Shown here: positions 8,689-18,043 of the stretch, one piece after another
Position numbering within the stretch: position 1 is the first letter of the stretch
Layout of the letters: every line of letters begins with the position of its first letter
Notes under the pieces: model-generated
What the model saw: the letters and a program-made list of their open reading frames with translations, nothing else
The model's database searches: none
Told to the model about the DNA's origin: nothing
Position numbers and translations under genes: made by a program
Origin: Paracidovorax wautersii
GTDB lineage: Bacteria; Pseudomonadota; Gammaproteobacteria; Burkholderiales; Burkholderiaceae_C
Reading direction: 5' to 3'
Length of the DNA stretch: 64,000 nucleotides
NCBI RefSeq assembly: GCF_900113035.1
Contig: NZ_FONX01000005.1
Coordinates: forward strand, 186,001 to 250,000

Positions 8689-10148
8689 AGCGGATCGGCC
8701 CCTGGACCTGGCGCCGCGCCACCAGCCTGCGCCGCAAGCTGGTCGCACCGCTGCTCTGGACCTGGGTCATCTCGGCCGTGCTGGCATCGCTGGCGGCCTT
8801 CTGGCTCACGGGCCGCGCCACCCAGCTGGTGATGGACCGGGCCCTGCACGACGATGCGGTGGCGCTGGCGTCGCAGATCCGCTGGGATGCGGCCGGCCCG
8901 CGCCTGGGCGTCGATTCGCACACCGCGGCCTCGATGGTCTATGACTCCTTCGCGCCCACGCGCTACACGCTGCGCACCGACGAAGGCATCGTGCTGGCCG
9001 GCAATGCCGAACTCTCGCTGCCCGTCCACCTGAGCCAGGGCCAGGGCGAGGCGGCTGGCGATTCCGTCTTCTTCGACCACGCCACGCCCTGGGGCCACCT
9101 GCGGCAGGTGGCGATGCACGTGCAGCGCGCGGGCTCCCCGGGGGTCTGGGTCATCGTGGGCGAATCGGTGCTCAAGCGGCAGATCCTGAGCAAGGAACTG
9201 GCCTGGGCGATCTTCCTGCCCGCCATCGCTCTGGGCTTTCTGATCGTGCCCCTGGTGCTGACGGGCGTGCGCCGCGGGCTGGAGCCCGCGCAGGCGGTGA
9301 GCCAGGCCATGGCGCGGCGCGGCATCGACGACCTTTCGCCGCTGCCACTGGACGAGGTGCCCGACGAGCTGCGCAGCATGGTGCAGCACACCAACGACCT
9401 GCTGCGCCGGCTGGCCGAGGCCGTGCATTCCGAGCGGCGCTTCATCTCCGACGCCGCGCACCAGCTGCGCACGCCGGTGGCCGGCATCCGCCTGCTGGTG
9501 GAGGACCTGCGCCGCGTGCACCAGGCCGACCCGCACCAGCCGCCCGATGCGGAGGTGCTCTTCGAGCTGCATTCCGCCGCCGACCGTGCCACCCGCCTGG
9601 TGCGCCAGCTGCTGTCGCTGGCCCACAGCAGCGGCGCCGGTGCCACGGCCGCCGAACCCGTCGCGCTGGCGCCGCTGGTGCGGCGCGTGGCCGGGCGCCA
9701 TGCCCAGGCGGCGGCGGCTGCCGGCAAGGCGATCCATCTCGGCGCCGGCCTGCGGGAAGAGGAGGGCCTAGAGGGTGCAGAGGGCGCCGACGACGGTCCG
9801 CAGGCCCTGGCGCTGCCGCTGCTCTTGGAAGAAGCCCTGGCCAACGTGCTGGACAACGCCATCCGCTATGGCGGCGCCCGGGTGCAGGTGGATCTGCTGC
9901 CCGAGCCCTCCCTGCCCGGCGGCGGCTGGTGCGTGCAGGTGCAGGACGACGGCCCCTCGCTGCCGCCCGAGCAGCGCGAGAACATGCTCGCGCCCTTCTG
10001 GCGGGGCGATGCCTCGGCCTCCGAAGGCTCGGGCCTGGGCCTGCCGATCGCCAGCAAGGCCCTGCGGCAGATGGGCGGCGACCTGCCCATGCCCGACGTG
10101 CCGCCGCAGGGCGGCACCCGTGTGCGGCTTCTGGTGCGCGGCGCCTGA
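8685..10148 (+). CDS. two-component sensor histidine kinase (TctE/QseC-like)
   Basis: The 487-residue inner-membrane kinase has a first membrane segment at about residues 21-43, a periplasmic 2CSK_N-type sensor domain, a second segment at about 173-195, then the dimerisation box SERRFISDAAHQLRTP with the phospho-acceptor His at about 259. The ATPase domain has an N box (NVLDNAIRYGG) and G boxes (DDGPSLPPEQ, GSGLGLPIASKAL). It uses a GTG start overlapping the response-regulator stop. The sensor type is that of tricarboxylate or cation-sensing kinases. It is followed 130 bp later by an RND efflux operon. Confidence 0.92.
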   Translation: MKRIGPWTWRRATSLRRKLVAPLLWTWVISAVLASLAAFWLTGRATQLVMDRALHDDAVALASQIRWDAAGPRLGVDSHTAASMVYDSFAPTRYTLRTDEGIVLAGNAELSLPVHLSQGQGEAAGDSVFFDHATPWGHLRQVAMHVQRAGSPGVWVIVGESVLKRQILSKELAWAIFLPAIALGFLIVPLVLTGVRRGLEPAQAVSQAMARRGIDDLSPLPLDEVPDELRSMVQHTNDLLRRLAEAVHSERRFISDAAHQLRTPVAGIRLLVEDLRRVHQADPHQPPDAEVLFELHSAADRATRLVRQLLSLAHSSGAGATAAEPVALAPLVRRVAGRHAQAAAAAGKAIHLGAGLREEEGLEGAEGADDGPQALALPLLLEEALANVLDNAIRYGGARVQVDLLPEPSLPGGGWCVQVQDDGPSLPPEQRENMLAPFWRGDASASEGSGLGLPIASKALRQMGGDLPMPDVPPQGGTRVRLLVRGA

Positions 10149-10277
10149 GCCGCGAGGGGCGGGCGAGGCGCTCCAGCCGCCCGCCCGCCGCAGCCCGGCG
10201 GGCATTAAGCCAATACAAAGGGTTTACCACGAAGAATCGCGCCGCTCGAAGGCCTCGTGGTGAGGTCTTGCAACCGG

Positions 10278-11525
10278 ATGCGACTCATGGAAACCAATTC
10301 TTCGCTCTCCCGCCACCGGCTGGCCTGGGGGACCGGCGCCGCCGCCATGCTGGCCATTGCCGTGTCTGCGGCCGTCTTGCTGCTCCCGTCCCGCGAATCG
10401 GCCGCGGCCGGTGCGCCGCAGGAGGGCACGCCCGAGCTGTCGCATGCGGGCAAGGTGGCGCCCGGCGTGGTGCGCGTCTCGAACAGCCAGTCCGTCACGC
10501 TGGACCTGGGACCGGCCGGCCAGCGCGCCTTCGACGACGTGCAGCAGGCCATCGGCAACATCGACTTCGACCAGGACCGCACGGTGCCCGTCACCACCGC
10601 CTATGCGGGCCGCATCGCGCGGGTGCTGGTCAAGGCCGGCGACAACGTGCGCGCCGGGCAGACGCTCTACACCGTGAACGTGCCCGACATCGCGCAGGCC
10701 GCGTCCACGCTGGTTTCCACGGCCGGCACGCTGCGCTCGGCGAGCGAGACCCTGCGCCGCGCGCAGGCCCTGGTGGCGGACAACAGCATCCCCCAGAAGG
10801 AATACCAGCAGAACCTGTCGGACCAGCAGGCGGCCGACGCCGCCTACCGCGCCGCGCGCAAGACGCTGCAGCTCTTCGGCCTCTCGGAAGCCGACATCCA
10901 GCACATCGAGCGCGACCACGCCATCGACGTCGAGATGCCGGTCAAGAGCCCCATCGAGGGCCGCGTCGTCGCCCGCGCCGCCCAGCCGGGCCTGCTGACC
11001 CAGCCCGCCGCCTCGCCCGCACCGGTCACGGTGTCGGACCTGCGCACGCTCTGGATGGTGGCCAACGTGCCCGAATCGGATTTCGCCCACTACAAGGTCG
11101 GCCTGCCGGTCAGCGTGCGCGTGCAGGCCTGGCCCGACAAGGTCTTCGACGGCCGCATCAGCTACGTGGGCGACACGGTCGATGCCGGCACGCACCGCTT
11201 CGCCGTGCGCGCCGACGTGGCCGATCCGGCCCACCTGCTGCGCCCGCAGATGCTGGCGGACTTCCGCATCACCCTGGCCGCGCCGCAGCAGGGCACGGCC
11301 GTGCCCGCGACGGCCGTGGTGCGCGAGACCTCGGGCACCAACGTGGTCTGGGTGGCGCAGGGCGCCCAGGACCCGCTGGGCGTGCGGCTGCAGCGCCGCG
11401 CCGTGACCCTGGGCCACAGCGAGGACGGGCAGGTGCAGATCACCGCCGGCCTGCAGCCGGGTGACCGGATCGCGCGCCGCAACGCGCTGATGCTGAGCAA
11501 CCTCTACGAGACCGACGCCGAATAA
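10278..11525 (+). CDS. RND efflux periplasmic adaptor (membrane fusion protein)
   Basis: The 415-residue product has one N-terminal membrane or signal segment (AWGTGAAAMLAIAVSAAVLLL). A barrel/lipoyl domain follows (AYAGRIARVLVKAGDNVRAGQTLYTV) with an alpha-hairpin (SASETLRRAQALVADNSIPQ). The second lipoyl half is PVKSPIEGRVVARAAQPG, and a beta-barrel and membrane-proximal domain complete it. This is the HlyD/CzcB type of adaptor that links an inner-membrane RND pump to an outer-membrane channel. The frame opens at GTG 10257; ATG 10278 has GAGG about 12 bp upstream and is preferred, while ATG 10287 is also possible. It is the first gene of a pump operon and 43 bp separates it from the pump gene. 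Confidence 0.9.
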   Translation: MRLMETNSSLSRHRLAWGTGAAAMLAIAVSAAVLLLPSRESAAAGAPQEGTPELSHAGKVAPGVVRVSNSQSVTLDLGPAGQRAFDDVQQAIGNIDFDQDRTVPVTTAYAGRIARVLVKAGDNVRAGQTLYTVNVPDIAQAASTLVSTAGTLRSASETLRRAQALVADNSIPQKEYQQNLSDQQAADAAYRAARKTLQLFGLSEADIQHIERDHAIDVEMPVKSPIEGRVVARAAQPGLLTQPAASPAPVTVSDLRTLWMVANVPESDFAHYKVGLPVSVRVQAWPDKVFDGRISYVGDTVDAGTHRFAVRADVADPAHLLRPQMLADFRITLAAPQQGTAVPATAVVRETSGTNVVWVAQGAQDPLGVRLQRRAVTLGHSEDGQVQITAGLQPGDRIARRNALMLSNLYETDAE

Positions 11526-11567
11526 GGGCGCGCTTCTGTCCGCCGATTCCTTGCAGGAGCCTCCCCC

Positions 11568-14500
11568 GTGTTTCGACCCCTTCTGGCCTTCGTGCTATCG
11601 CGCCGGCCCATCGTGCTGCTGGGCCTGCTGGCCTTCATGGTCGCCGGCGTCATCGCCTTCCTCCACCTCAACGTGGAGGCCTACCCCAATCCCGCGCCGG
11701 TGATCCTGGAGATCACCGCGCAGGCGCCCGGCCTCTCGGCCGAGGAAATGGAGCGCTACTACACCCGTCCGATGGAAGTGGGCCTGGCCACCACGCCGGG
11801 CGTGGACAACATCCGCTCCACCTCGTTCTACGGCCTGTCGTTCGTGCGCGTGACCTTCAAGTACGGCACCGACTACTACTTCGCGCTCTCGCAGGTGGCC
11901 AACAACCTGCAGTCCAACGTCAGCCTGCCGAACAACGTGCAGCCGCAGATCCAGGCCTCCAGCCTGGTGGGCGAGATCCTGCGCTACCAGGTCAAGGGCC
12001 CGCCGGGCATGAGCCTGACCCAGCTGCGCACGCTGCAGGACTGGGTCATCCAGCGCCGGCTGCTCACCGTACCGGGCGTGGCCCAGGTGGTGACCTGGGG
12101 CGGCACCACCAAGGAATACCACGTGGAGCCCGACCCGAAGCTGCTGGAATCGCGCGGCGTGACGCTGCAGCAGCTGATCTCGGCCATCGGCAACGCCAAC
12201 CTCAACGTGGGCGGGCGCGCCATCAGCGTGGGCGACCAGTCGGTCAACATCCGCGGCCTGGGCGCGGTCGAGAACCTGGCCGACATCGGCAACGTGGTCA
12301 TCAGCCAGCAGAACGGGCTGCCCATCCAGGTCAAGGACGTGGCGCGCATCTCCGAAGGCACGGTGCCGCGCCTGGGCGAGGCCGGCCGCGACGACCAGAA
12401 CGACGTGGTGACCGGCGTGGTCATCATGAACCGCACGCTGCACACCAAGGACGTGATGGCCCGGGTGGAGCAGGCCGTGGAGAAGATCAACACCGACCAC
12501 AGCCTGCCGCCCGGCGTGCATCTGGCGCCTTACTACGACCGCTCGGCGCTCGTCAACGTGACCACGCACACCGTGCTGCACAACCTCGTGTTCGGCTGCC
12601 TGCTGGTGTTCCTCATCCAGTGGATCTTCCTGGGCGACCTGCGCAGCGCCATCATCGTGAGCGTGAACATCCCGTTCGCGCTGTTCTTCAGCATCATGAT
12701 CCTGGTGCTGACCAACGAATCGGCCAATCTGCTGTCGCTCGGGGCGGTGGACTTCGGGATCATCGTGGACTCCGCGGTGATCCTGGTGGAGAACATCTTC
12801 CGCAACTTCCAGCGCAGCCGCGCCGAGCAGTCCACGGCGCTGCATGCGCTGGCGCGCGAGCCCGACGGCGCCGCGCTCAACCCCGCCACTGGCTGGACGG
12901 CCCGGCTGCGCACCATCTACCTGAGCGCGCGGCAGGTGGACAGCTCCGTGCTGTTCTCCACCTGCATCACCATCGCCGCGTTCACCCCGCTCTTCACCAT
13001 GCAGGGCGTGGAGGGGCAGATCTTCGGGCCCATGGCGCGCACCTACGGCTACGCCCTGGCCGGCGCGCTGCTGGCCACCTTCACCATCACGCCGGTGCTG
13101 GCCAGCTACCTGTTGCCGCGCAAGATCGAGGAGAAGGAGACCTTCATCGTGCGCAGCATCCACCGCGCCTACAAGCCCGCGCTGCACTGGGTGCTGGCCC
13201 ATGCGCGCACCACGGTCGTGATCGGCTGCGTGGCGCTGGTGGCCGGCGGCCTGCTGGCGAGCCGGCTGGGCAGCGAATTCCTGCCCGCGCTGGAAGAGGG
13301 CAACCTCTGGATCCGCGCCTCCATGCCGCCCACCATCTCGCTGGAGGCGGGCACGGCCCAGGTCAACCGTATGCGCGAGCTGATCAAGTCCTACCCGGAG
13401 GTCATCACCGTCGTGTCGCAGCACGGCCGGCCCGATGACGGCAGCGATGCCTCGGGTTTCAACAACGTGGAGCTGTTCGCGCCGCTCAAGCCCTTCGACG
13501 AATGGCCCGCCGGCATGACCAAGGAACGCCTGGTGGCCGAGCTGCAGGCCAAGTTCGACAACGAATTCCCGGGCGTGGGCTTCAACTTCTCGCAGTACAT
13601 CCAGGACAACGTGGAGGAGGGCCTCTCGGGCGTGAAGGGCGCCAACTCGGTCAAGATCATCGGCCCCGACCTGCCCACGCTGGAACACCTGGCCGACCAG
13701 GTCATGGGCGTGATGCGGCAGATCGACGGCGTGGCCGACCTCGGAACCTTCCACACGCTGGGCCAGCCGAACATGAACATCCACATCGACCGCGCCCGCG
13801 CCGCCCGCTACGGGCTGAACACGGGCGACGTGAACGCGACCATCCAGGCGGCGCTGGCCGGCACCAGCGCCACCACGGTGATGGAGGGCGACCGCCAGTT
13901 CGGCCTGACGGTGCGCTTCCCCCAGAACCAGCGCGGCAGCATCGATGCGGTGCGCGCGCTGCGCATCGGCTACACCACCAGCGGCGGCGGCACGGCCTTC
14001 ATCCCGCTGACCGACGTGGCCACCATCTCGCTGGACACGGGCGCGACCTACATCTACCACGAGAGCAACGAGCGCTACATCCCGATCAAGTTCAGCGCCC
14101 GCGGGCGCGACCTGGGCAGCACGGTGTCGGAGGTGCAGCGCAAGGTGGCCGAACAGGTCAAGCTGCCCGAGGGCTACCGCATCAGCTATGCCGGCGAGTT
14201 CGAGGAACTGCAGCAGGCCAAGGCGCGCATGCTGGTCGCCATTCCGCTCGCGGTGGCGCTGATCGTGGTGCTGCTCTACGCGCTCTTCAGCAACTTCGCC
14301 TACAGCCTGCTCACGCTGGCGGCCGTGCCCTTCACCGTGCTGGGCGGGATCCTGGCGCTCTGGGTGTCGGGCCAGGTGCTGAGCGTGTCGGCGGTGATCG
14401 GCTTCATCTCGCTGCTGGGCGTGTCGGTGATGGACGGCATCCTGATCCTGACCTGCTTCAAGGAGCTGCGCCAGGCCGGCCGCGATGCGACGGAGGCCAT

Positions 14501-14753
14501 CACCGAAGCCTATGAAAGCCGCATGCGGCCCCTGCTGATGACGGCGCTCTCGGCCTGCATCGGCCTGTTTCCGGCCGCCATGTCGCACAGCATCGGCAGC
14601 GAGGTGCAACGGCCGCTGGCCACCGTGGTGGTGGGCGGCATGCTGATCGGCCCGCTGTTCCTGCTGCTGGTCGTGCCCGCGCTGCGCCTGCTGGTGCTGC
14701 GGCGCATGAAATCGTCCAACCGTCGCCAGGGCCTGGGAGGCAAGCGTGTCTGA
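11568..14753 (+). CDS. RND efflux permease, heavy-metal-efflux (CzcA/CusA)-like class
   Basis: The 1061-residue product has the twelve-segment RND layout with two large periplasmic loops. Segment 4 reads LGAVDFGIIVDSAVILVEN, with Asp at about 395 and 401 and Glu at about 408. This is the D...D...E relay of the HME class and not the adjacent DD of drug pumps, which argues for a CzcA/CusA relative. Second-half segments end in LLVVPALRLLVLRR. It uses proton flux to move substrates from the periplasm or cytoplasm through the outer-membrane channel encoded next. No metal-specific site can be named, so the substrate is open. The start is GTG with AGGAG upstream; the last 8 bp overlap the next gene. 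Confidence 0.93.
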   Translation: MFRPLLAFVLSRRPIVLLGLLAFMVAGVIAFLHLNVEAYPNPAPVILEITAQAPGLSAEEMERYYTRPMEVGLATTPGVDNIRSTSFYGLSFVRVTFKYGTDYYFALSQVANNLQSNVSLPNNVQPQIQASSLVGEILRYQVKGPPGMSLTQLRTLQDWVIQRRLLTVPGVAQVVTWGGTTKEYHVEPDPKLLESRGVTLQQLISAIGNANLNVGGRAISVGDQSVNIRGLGAVENLADIGNVVISQQNGLPIQVKDVARISEGTVPRLGEAGRDDQNDVVTGVVIMNRTLHTKDVMARVEQAVEKINTDHSLPPGVHLAPYYDRSALVNVTTHTVLHNLVFGCLLVFLIQWIFLGDLRSAIIVSVNIPFALFFSIMILVLTNESANLLSLGAVDFGIIVDSAVILVENIFRNFQRSRAEQSTALHALAREPDGAALNPATGWTARLRTIYLSARQVDSSVLFSTCITIAAFTPLFTMQGVEGQIFGPMARTYGYALAGALLATFTITPVLASYLLPRKIEEKETFIVRSIHRAYKPALHWVLAHARTTVVIGCVALVAGGLLASRLGSEFLPALEEGNLWIRASMPPTISLEAGTAQVNRMRELIKSYPEVITVVSQHGRPDDGSDASGFNNVELFAPLKPFDEWPAGMTKERLVAELQAKFDNEFPGVGFNFSQYIQDNVEEGLSGVKGANSVKIIGPDLPTLEHLADQVMGVMRQIDGVADLGTFHTLGQPNMNIHIDRARAARYGLNTGDVNATIQAALAGTSATTVMEGDRQFGLTVRFPQNQRGSIDAVRALRIGYTTSGGGTAFIPLTDVATISLDTGATYIYHESNERYIPIKFSARGRDLGSTVSEVQRKVAEQVKLPEGYRISYAGEFEELQQAKARMLVAIPLAVALIVVLLYALFSNFAYSLLTLAAVPFTVLGGILALWVSGQVLSVSAVIGFISLLGVSVMDGILILTCFKELRQAGRDATEAITEAYESRMRPLLMTALSACIGLFPAAMSHSIGSEVQRPLATVVVGGMLIGPLFLLLVVPALRLLVLRRMKSSNRRQGLGGKRV

Positions 14754-16179
14754 TGTCCACATGATCCGTCGGCGCGCAGCCGTCGCCGCCGCGGTGGCCG
14801 CCGCCGCACTGGCCCTGGGCGGCTGCGCCGTCGGCCCCGACTACGCCGCCCCGGCCACGCCCCTGCCGGCCCATCTCACGCGCGACGCGCTGCAGCTGCC
14901 CCGGCAGACGGCGCCTGCCACCGCGCAGTGGTGGAAGGTGTTCGGCAGCCAGCCGCTCGACACGCTGGTGGAAGAAGCCCTGGCGCAGAACCCCACGGTG
15001 GCCGCCGCCCGCGCCACCCTGCGCGCGGCGCAGGAAAGTGCAGCCGCCCAGCGCGGCGCCTACTACCCGCAGCTGCAGCTGAGCCAGAACAACACCCGGC
15101 AGAACACCGGGCGCACCCAGCAGTCGCCGCTCAATTCGGGCGACACGGTGTTCAACTACCGCACGGCCCAGCTCAGCGTGGGCTATACGCCGGACCTCTT
15201 CGGCGGCAACCGGCGGCAGGTCGAATCGCTGGAGGCCTCGGCCGAGCAGCAGCGCTGGCAGCTCGAAGGCGCCCGCCAGACCCTGGTGAGCAACCTGGTG
15301 GGCGCCGTGCTGCAGGCCGCCTCGCTCAAGGAGCAGGTGGACCGGACCGGCCAGGCCGTCGAGGCCATGCAGGAGCAGCTGCGCGTGATGCGCAACCTGC
15401 AGCGCTCGGGCTACGCCAGCGGCCTGGACGTGGCCACGCAGGAGAACCTGCTGAGCCAGGCCCAGCAGGCGCTGCCGCCCCTGCAAAAGCAGCTGGAGCA
15501 GACCCGCAACCTGGTCGCCGTGCTGACCGGCCGCACGCCCGATGCGCAGCTGCCGCTGCTGTCGTCCCTGCGGCTGGCCGATCTGGCTGCGCCACCGCTG
15601 CCGCAGGCCGTGCCCTCGCAGCTGGTGGCCCAGCGGCCCGACGTGCGCGCCGCAGAAAGCGCGCTGCATGCCGCCAGCGCCGCCATCGGCGTGGCCCAGG
15701 CGGCGCGGCTGCCGCAGCTCTCGCTCACGGCGGCCTACGGCGGCGGCGCCACGAACTTCGGCAGCATGTTCTCGGCCGGCAACGTGGTGTGGTCGGTGGG
15801 CGCCGGGCTGCTGGCGCCGCTCTTCGACGGCGGCACGCTGGCCGCGCGCCAGCATGTGGCCGAGGCGCAGTTCGACGCCGCCGCCGCCAGCTACCGCGGC
15901 GCGGTGCTGACGGCCTTCCAGAACGTGGCGGACACGCTCTATGCGCTCTCCATCGACCAGCGCGCGCTGCAGGCGGCCGATGCCAGCGTGGCGGCCACGC
16001 GCTCGTCATACGAGCTGACGCGCGCGCAGCTCGCCCAGGGCTATGCCTCGCGGCCGTCGATGCTCGCGGCGCAGCAGGCCTGGCTGCAGGCCAGCGCGGC
16101 CCGCACGGCGGCCTACGGCACGCTGCTGGGCGACAGCGTGGCGCTTTACCAGGCGGTGGGCGCGCCGGTGGAGCCCTGA
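14746..16179 (+). CDS. RND efflux outer-membrane factor, NodT-family lipoprotein
   Basis: The product is up to 477 residues. The signal peptide carries a lipobox (LGGCAVGP, Cys near residue 27), so the protein is lipid-anchored to the outer membrane. It has the TolC/OprM repeat architecture: WWKVFGSQPLDTLVEEAL, then two long coiled repeats (AQNPTVAAARATLRAAQES and the second copy QRPDVRAAESALHAASAAIG). The start is either GTG 14746, which overlaps the pump gene, or ATG 14761; the spacing favours translational coupling with the pump. It completes a three-part envelope-spanning exporter with the two genes before it. Confidence 0.92.
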   Translation: MSDVHMIRRRAAVAAAVAAAALALGGCAVGPDYAAPATPLPAHLTRDALQLPRQTAPATAQWWKVFGSQPLDTLVEEALAQNPTVAAARATLRAAQESAAAQRGAYYPQLQLSQNNTRQNTGRTQQSPLNSGDTVFNYRTAQLSVGYTPDLFGGNRRQVESLEASAEQQRWQLEGARQTLVSNLVGAVLQAASLKEQVDRTGQAVEAMQEQLRVMRNLQRSGYASGLDVATQENLLSQAQQALPPLQKQLEQTRNLVAVLTGRTPDAQLPLLSSLRLADLAAPPLPQAVPSQLVAQRPDVRAAESALHAASAAIGVAQAARLPQLSLTAAYGGGATNFGSMFSAGNVVWSVGAGLLAPLFDGGTLAARQHVAEAQFDAAAASYRGAVLTAFQNVADTLYALSIDQRALQAADASVAATRSSYELTRAQLAQGYASRPSMLAAQQAWLQASAARTAAYGTLLGDSVALYQAVGAPVEP

Positions 16180-16212
16180 GGCGTCGGTGAGAAGAGGGCA
16201 GGGCGACCGGGC

Positions 16213-17244
16213 TCAGGTGCTTTCGCGCACCACCAGCTCGTAGCCCAGCTCGATGCAGTCCGGCCCCGCAGGCTCGCCGCGCATGCGGCGCAGCAGCATG
16301 GCGGCGCCTTCGCGGCCGACCTCGGCGCGGGGCGTGCGCACGGTGGTCAGCGGCGGCACCATCTGGTCGCTGCCCGCCAGGTCGTTGAAGCCGGCCACCG
16401 CGATGCGCCCCGGCACCGCCACGCCCAGGCGGCTCGCGGCCAGCAGGCCGCCCTGGGCGATGTCGTCGTTGCAGAAGAAGATGGCGTCCACGTCGGGCAG
16501 GCGGCGCAGCACGTCCTCGAACAGCCGCGCGCCCAGGGCGATGGACGAGCTCTCCGGGCTCAGCACCTCCAGCGCCGGGTCATGCAGGCCCGCTTCGCGC
16601 AGGGCACGGCGGTAGCCCTCGGCGCGCTGCAGCGTGCGCGGGTCCAGCTGCGCCGCGCAGAAGGCGATGCGGCGCCGGCCGCGCTCCAGCAGGTGGCGGG
16701 TGATCGCCGCGCCTGCATCGGTCTGCGAAAAGCCCACGCAGGCCACGCCGGGCTCGCCGCTGGTTTCCATCAGATGCACGCAGGGCACGCCGCTGCGCGC
16801 GATGAGCTGGCGGGCCGCCTCGCTGCGGTCGAAACCGGTGACCAGCAGGCCGGCAGGGCGGTGCGGCAGGTAGGTGCGCAGCAGCAGTTCCTCTTCGGCC
16901 GCGTCGTAGTGGGTCACGCCGATCAGCGGCTGGAAGCCTTCGGGGAACAGCGTGCGGTGCACGGCTTCGAGCAGATCGACGAAGAGGGCGTTCGACAGCA
17001 TGGGCACCAGCACCAGCACCTGGCTGCTGCGCTGGGAGGCGAGGGCGCGCGCGGCGGGGTCGGGCACGTAGCCCAGCTGCTCGGCGGCGGCGCGGGCGCG
17101 TTCGGCAAGTTCCGGCGCCACGGCGCGTTCTCCGCGCAGGGCGCGCGACACGGTGATGGGGCTCACGCCCGCGGCGCGGGCCACGTCCTGCAGGGTGACT
17201 CGGCCGGTGGCGCGGCGGCGTTCGCGGGGAGGCTGATCGTTCAT
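16213..17244 (-). CDS. gntR: LacI-family transcriptional regulator of gluconate genes (GntR-like)
   Basis: The 343-residue product has an N-terminal helix-turn-helix (VTLQDVARAAGVSPITVSRAL, about residues 16-36) and hinge (LGYVPDPAARALAS). A periplasmic-binding-protein-like effector domain follows (VLVPMLSNALFVDLL, FFCNDDIAQGGLLAA, VAGFNDLAGS). It lies divergent from gluconokinase, and two identical 12-bp palindromes of the type bound by GntR-class repressors occupy the shared spacer. It most likely represses gntK and itself until gluconate or a derivative binds. It ends convergent with the outer-membrane factor gene. Confidence 0.92.
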   Translation of the reverse strand: MNDQPPRERRRATGRVTLQDVARAAGVSPITVSRALRGERAVAPELAERARAAAEQLGYVPDPAARALASQRSSQVLVLVPMLSNALFVDLLEAVHRTLFPEGFQPLIGVTHYDAAEEELLLRTYLPHRPAGLLVTGFDRSEAARQLIARSGVPCVHLMETSGEPGVACVGFSQTDAGAAITRHLLERGRRRIAFCAAQLDPRTLQRAEGYRRALREAGLHDPALEVLSPESSSIALGARLFEDVLRRLPDVDAIFFCNDDIAQGGLLAASRLGVAVPGRIAVAGFNDLAGSDQMVPPLTTVRTPRAEVGREGAAMLLRRMRGEPAGPDCIELGYELVVREST

Positions 17245-17301
17245 CGGGAGGGGGTGATCCGGGTGTAAACCCTAGCAGGAGAGCCCTGCAGTATGAAATA
17301 G

Positions 17302-17313
17302 GATAGCGCTATC
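17302..17313. promoter_or_regulatory. GntR-type operator, distal copy
   Basis: The perfect palindrome GATAGCGCTATC is the core of the gluconate-repressor operator of LacI-family GntR proteins. It lies 58 bp upstream of the regulator start, placed to control its promoter. An identical copy lies 91 bp away (centre to centre), just upstream of gntK. The motif is seen; the binding is inferred. Confidence 0.85.
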
Positions 17314-17392
17314 CAAGCGGCTCGGGTGTGCTTTTGCCACGCACGAGCCGCTGGCATCGGGGCTCTGGCAGCCCTTTTTTGCACGCGATGAA

Positions 17393-17404
17393 GATAGCGC
17401 TATC
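17393..17404. promoter_or_regulatory. GntR-type operator, gntK-proximal copy
   Basis: This is the second perfect GATAGCGCTATC palindrome. It ends 15 bp before the gluconokinase ATG and partly adjoins its AAGGAG ribosome-binding site, so a bound repressor would block transcription or its early elongation. The 91-bp spacing from the first copy would suit a tetramer or looped complex, though this is not a whole number of 10.5-bp turns (about 8.7). Confidence 0.85.
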
Positions 17405-17419
17405 CCAAGGAGAAGATCG

Positions 17420-17968
17420 ATGGAGACACGAACCGAGCCCGCCTGGCTGGTGGTCATGGGCGTATCCGGCTGCGGCAAGTCCAGCCTGGGACAGGCGCTG
17501 GCGGCCGACCTGGGCCTGCCGCTGATCGAAGGCGACGACTTCCACCCCGAAGCCAACATCCGCAAGATGCAGAGCGGCACGCCGCTCAACGACGAAGATC
17601 GCGCCGGCTGGCTGATCCGGCTGGGTGAGGAGCTGGCCTCGCGCCCCGCCGGCGCCGTGCTGACCTGCTCGGCCCTGAAGCGCGCCTACCGCGACCGCCT
17701 GCGCTCCGCCGTGCCGGGCCTGCGCTTCGTCTTCATGCAGATCGACAAGTCCGAGGCCCTGGCCCGCGTGCAGGCCCGCTCGGCGGTCCACATCTTTCCC
17801 GCCAGCCTGGTGGACAGCCAGTTCCAGACGCTGGAATCGCCCGTGGGCGAGCCGGGCGTGCTGTCCGTGCCCGCCACCGCGCCGCTGGCGCAGTCTGCCG
17901 CCCAGGTGCGTGCCTGGCTGCAGGCCGAAGCGAGACCCGCATTGCCGGCGGCCCCGGCTCAGTCCTGA
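17420..17968 (+). CDS. gntK: gluconokinase
   Basis: The 182-residue product has the GntK P-loop MGVSGCGKSSLGQAL early in the sequence and the substrate-binding block LIEGDDFHPEANIRKMQSGTPLNDEDR. It then has CSALKRAYRDRLR and the C-terminal HIFPASLVDSQFQTLE. It phosphorylates D-gluconate to 6-phosphogluconate in the cytoplasm, feeding the Entner-Doudoroff enzymes encoded downstream. AAGGAG lies 8 bp before the ATG. It is preceded by a GntR operator and followed 75 bp later by a sugar-acid carrier. Confidence 0.96.
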   Translation: METRTEPAWLVVMGVSGCGKSSLGQALAADLGLPLIEGDDFHPEANIRKMQSGTPLNDEDRAGWLIRLGEELASRPAGAVLTCSALKRAYRDRLRSAVPGLRFVFMQIDKSEALARVQARSAVHIFPASLVDSQFQTLESPVGEPGVLSVPATAPLAQSAAQVRAWLQAEARPALPAAPAQS

Positions 17969-18043
17969 GCGCCGTTTTTCACGCCCCGCCCCGCGCTGTC
18001 GCGACAGCAGGTCGGGCCCGTTCATTCCAACGATGGAGACACC

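Noticed and set aside
11595-14762. 1055-codon open frame on the minus strand across the RND pump gene
   Set aside because: It is the exact antisense of a strongly recognisable pump, has His/Gln/Arg-rich low-complexity translation and no ribosome-binding site; long antisense frames are expected at this GC content.
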